Shown in pieces: positions 62,145-64,000 of a DNA stretch of 64,000 nt. The translations under genes were made by a program, and so were the position numbers. The number at the start of each line of letters is the position of its first letter. Positions within the stretch are counted from its first letter, which is position 1. The notes under the pieces are model-generated. The model had not been told where the DNA came from and ran no database searches. It worked only from the letters and a program-made list of their open reading frames with translations. The stretch is from Ruminococcus flavefaciens (GTDB lineage: Bacteria; Bacillota; Clostridia; Oscillospirales; Ruminococcaceae): the NCBI RefSeq assembly GCF_900108555.1, contig NZ_FNWV01000009.1, forward strand, positions 1 to 64,000, read 5' to 3'.

Positions 62145-64000
62145 TTACGACTTGATCTCACTGCCGCCCCATTCAACAACAGTAAAGCCCTTTCTTTCAA
62201 ATGTCTCAAGCTGCTGCGGTTCAATATCGACAGATGTCTCAAGCGGAACATATGTCATGAAGATACGGAGCAGGCTGTCAGGTTTCGGTGTGATATCCAG
62301 TTTTGCGGAATCAGTATATGCATCGCCTTGGAAAGAAATAAGGTTATACGCATTATGCTCCATTAAAGGCAGCCAGTATACGACAAACTCGTTCATTTCT
62401 TCCTCGGTAAGTCCCATATAGGTGAGCTTTTCCTTGAGGAAGCTCTCAGTATCACAGCCTGCAACACAGAAGCCCTTTGAAAAATCAAACTTTGTACGGC
62501 AGTTTACTGCGTCCCAGAAGAGATATTTGTGGTGTGTACCGTCTGCTTTGTTCAGAAGCGAACCATCGGGAGAAGCTGTTACGTCCCATCCATTATTATA
62601 CTTCGGGTAAGTTGTTGACAGCTCTGCTTCTGTCAGTTCAAGCTCCACATGAACATCAGTTTCTTCTTCGGGATAGAGGTAGATAACAGGCTTAGCCGCA
62701 ACAGCATCATAATGGATAGTTGCCGTATTATCGTCTTTTTTATGTGTTCTAATCCAGCCATACCTTCCTTTATATGAAGTAAACAGCCAATCGTTGTTAT
62801 CCTTATTGTATCCATTCTCATAAAGTCGTGTCTGCGCAGGGATAGTATTTATAACTTCATAGCTTTCATCAGGACCAAGACGAAGTTCAAGTCCGTTTTC
62901 AACAACAATTAGCGGCGTACCATAATACAGACCATTATCGGGCATGACACAATCTTTGAAGCTATTCTTGACAAGCTCTTTCTTCATGTGTGTAAGGTCA
63001 AATATGTCAAGCTTACCGTCGGCGCAGAAATCAGCAGCCTTCCAGTCGGCAATAGGATAATTCTTATAGCCGAGCAGCCACTTCTGGAAGATGACCACAT
63101 CGGATATATTGAATTCGCCGCTGGCATCAACATCTCCCGATGCAGGCTTAGCAGCAGGTTCTGTGGAGGCTTCGTCCTGAAGGAATGATACTATCCATGC
63201 AAGAGAAGCATTGTTGCTGAGAGAAGCTTCATTGGTAGACCATGATTCTACGGAATCAGCATAAAACCTTTCAGAAGGATCGTCCGGATTTCCATATCCA
63301 ATTCCCATAGCCTTCACATATGAGTCAACAGCCTTTGCAGTAGGACCGCTTACGATCACTCCGTCAGGTGCCTGAGGCAGAGACTTGTCGATCTCATACT
63401 GCCAGTATTCATGTGACGGATTCTTTGTACAGTAAGAACCATAGCCTGAAATGAATGAGTATGACAAAGGATTGTTGCCGAGGATATAGTCCATACCTCT
63501 TGCTACGCCGTTCAGGTATTTATCATCACCTGTTATGTCGTATGCATAAGCCATAGCGATCATATTATTCAAAGCGCGTCCGTTGGAATCATATTCAAAG
63601 CCATAGTAATATATATCAGGACTGCGGCTCCATGGTTCAAAATAACCGGGACCGTCATACTTATACGGGATACCGTAGCCTTGACTTTCTTCTTCGTCGA
63701 TGTAATCGTTTGCCGTTTTAAGAAGTGAACTCTTCAGCATCTCGTTCTGCTCATTTGTGAGCAGCTCCTTGTGCATCAGAAGCGACATAGAACCTGCTGC
63801 GGCTCCGCTTTCGCTGTTGAAAAATGTGAAGGAATAGTCATAATCATTATTTGATGGACCATATATCCTTGTGGAGAATTTGAATGCGTCTTTGTAATCG
63901 GAAAGCTCAGCAAGGTAGTTAGAGGCATCTTCGTCATTCATCAGCTTTGAAGTGATATAAAGCTCGCAGGCTGCCCAGTAGGCGTCAGCTGAGACCTCAT
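62145..64000 (-). CDS. GH9 cellulase with dockerin, 3' part (runs off window)
   Basis: The frame enters from the right edge and ends at 62145, giving about 618 residues without the start. The first part is the C-terminal half of a GH9 (beta/alpha)6 barrel: SADAYWAACELYITSK, DYILGNNPLSYSFISGYG, and STNEASLSNNASLAW with the acid/base Glu of the family. A dockerin (GDVDASGEFNISDVVIFQKW and DFCADGKLDIFDLTHMKKEL) follows at about 290-350, then an SH3-like module (GLELRLGPDESYEVINTIP). The C-terminal domain begins KPVIYLYPEEETDV, a module seen in other ruminococcal secreted proteins. It is likely an endo- or processive glucanase of the cellulosome. A dockerin inside rather than at the end is unusual. 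Confidence 0.9.
   Translation of the reverse strand, partial: EVSADAYWAACELYITSKLMNDEDASNYLAELSDYKDAFKFSTRIYGPSNNDYDYSFTFFNSESGAAAGSMSLLMHKELLTNEQNEMLKSSLLKTANDYIDEEESQGYGIPYKYDGPGYFEPWSRSPDIYYYGFEYDSNGRALNNMIAMAYAYDITGDDKYLNGVARGMDYILGNNPLSYSFISGYGSYCTKNPSHEYWQYEIDKSLPQAPDGVIVSGPTAKAVDSYVKAMGIGYGNPDDPSERFYADSVESWSTNEASLSNNASLAWIVSFLQDEASTEPAAKPASGDVDASGEFNISDVVIFQKWLLGYKNYPIADWKAADFCADGKLDIFDLTHMKKELVKNSFKDCVMPDNGLYYGTPLIVVENGLELRLGPDESYEVINTIPAQTRLYENGYNKDNNDWLFTSYKGRYGWIRTHKKDDNTATIHYDAVAAKPVIYLYPEEETDVHVELELTEAELSTTYPKYNNGWDVTASPDGSLLNKADGTHHKYLFWDAVNCRTKFDFSKGFCVAGCDTESFLKEKLTYMGLTEEEMNEFVVYWLPLMEHNAYNLISFQGDAYTDSAKLDITPKPDSLLRIFMTYVPLETSVDIEPQQLETFERKGFTVVEWGGSEIKS

Overview
The window looks like a chromosome segment of a low-GC, cellulolytic Gram-positive gut or rumen bacterium of the Ruminococcus type (Oscillospiraceae). 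This rests on several secreted proteins ending in type I dockerins (43.5, 53-55 and 57-61 kb), a glycoside hydrolase family 9 enzyme with a dockerin at the right edge, strong AGGAGG ribosome binding sites and TTGACA/TATAAT-like promoters. Assignment below genus level is not possible from the sequence alone.

Left part (0-30 kb): a defence island. After the start of a secreted protein and a gene scrap, one long plus-strand operon (1049-15109) encodes a type 4 BREX system: an unknown 603-residue protein, BrxP (PP-loop/PAPS-reductase-like with Cys clusters), BrxC (large ATPase), PglZ, BrxL, a tiny double-CxxC protein, a NifS/IscS-type cysteine desulfurase and a DUF1643 protein. There is no methyltransferase. 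A sulfur-mobilising enzyme in the same operon as a DndC-like protein suggests sulfur-based (phosphorothioate-like) DNA marking. It is followed by a superfamily 1 helicase with zinc ribbon, a broken SRAP gene, a helicase fused to a metallopeptidase-like domain, a three-gene membrane-associated cassette, a STAND-like P-loop NTPase and a Ser/Thr kinase. The kinase gene lies between two 128-bp direct repeats. The right copy abuts the 3' half of an initiator tRNA-Met gene, which marks a probable attachment site at about 29.64 kb.

Middle part (30-43 kb): DUF4291 and small unknown proteins on the minus strand, a VanZ-like membrane protein, a degenerate ABC-type ATPase, and an array of immunity-like single genes, each with near-identical promoter and terminator modules. 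A helicase-HNH gene follows, interrupted by one TGA where a Trp is expected, then a junction where a tyrosine integrase, a PHP-phosphatase scrap and a subtilase fragment are fused. A divergent XRE repressor faces the integrase.

Right part (43-64 kb): cell-surface and cellulosome-type genes mixed with a multicopy small helix-hairpin-helix protein (43.3, 52.3 and 61.5 kb), an intact SRAP gene, a CPBP protease / HEXXH protease / alpha-beta hydrolase group, and a DUF6273 surface protein preceded by a nine-unit pentanucleotide repeat. Two small peptides and a lipoprotein follow; one peptide and the lipoprotein end in the same ten residues. Next come an ECF sigma factor with an anti-sigma/dockerin fusion, a 1276-residue leucine-rich-repeat dockerin protein, and the 3' part of a GH9 gene.
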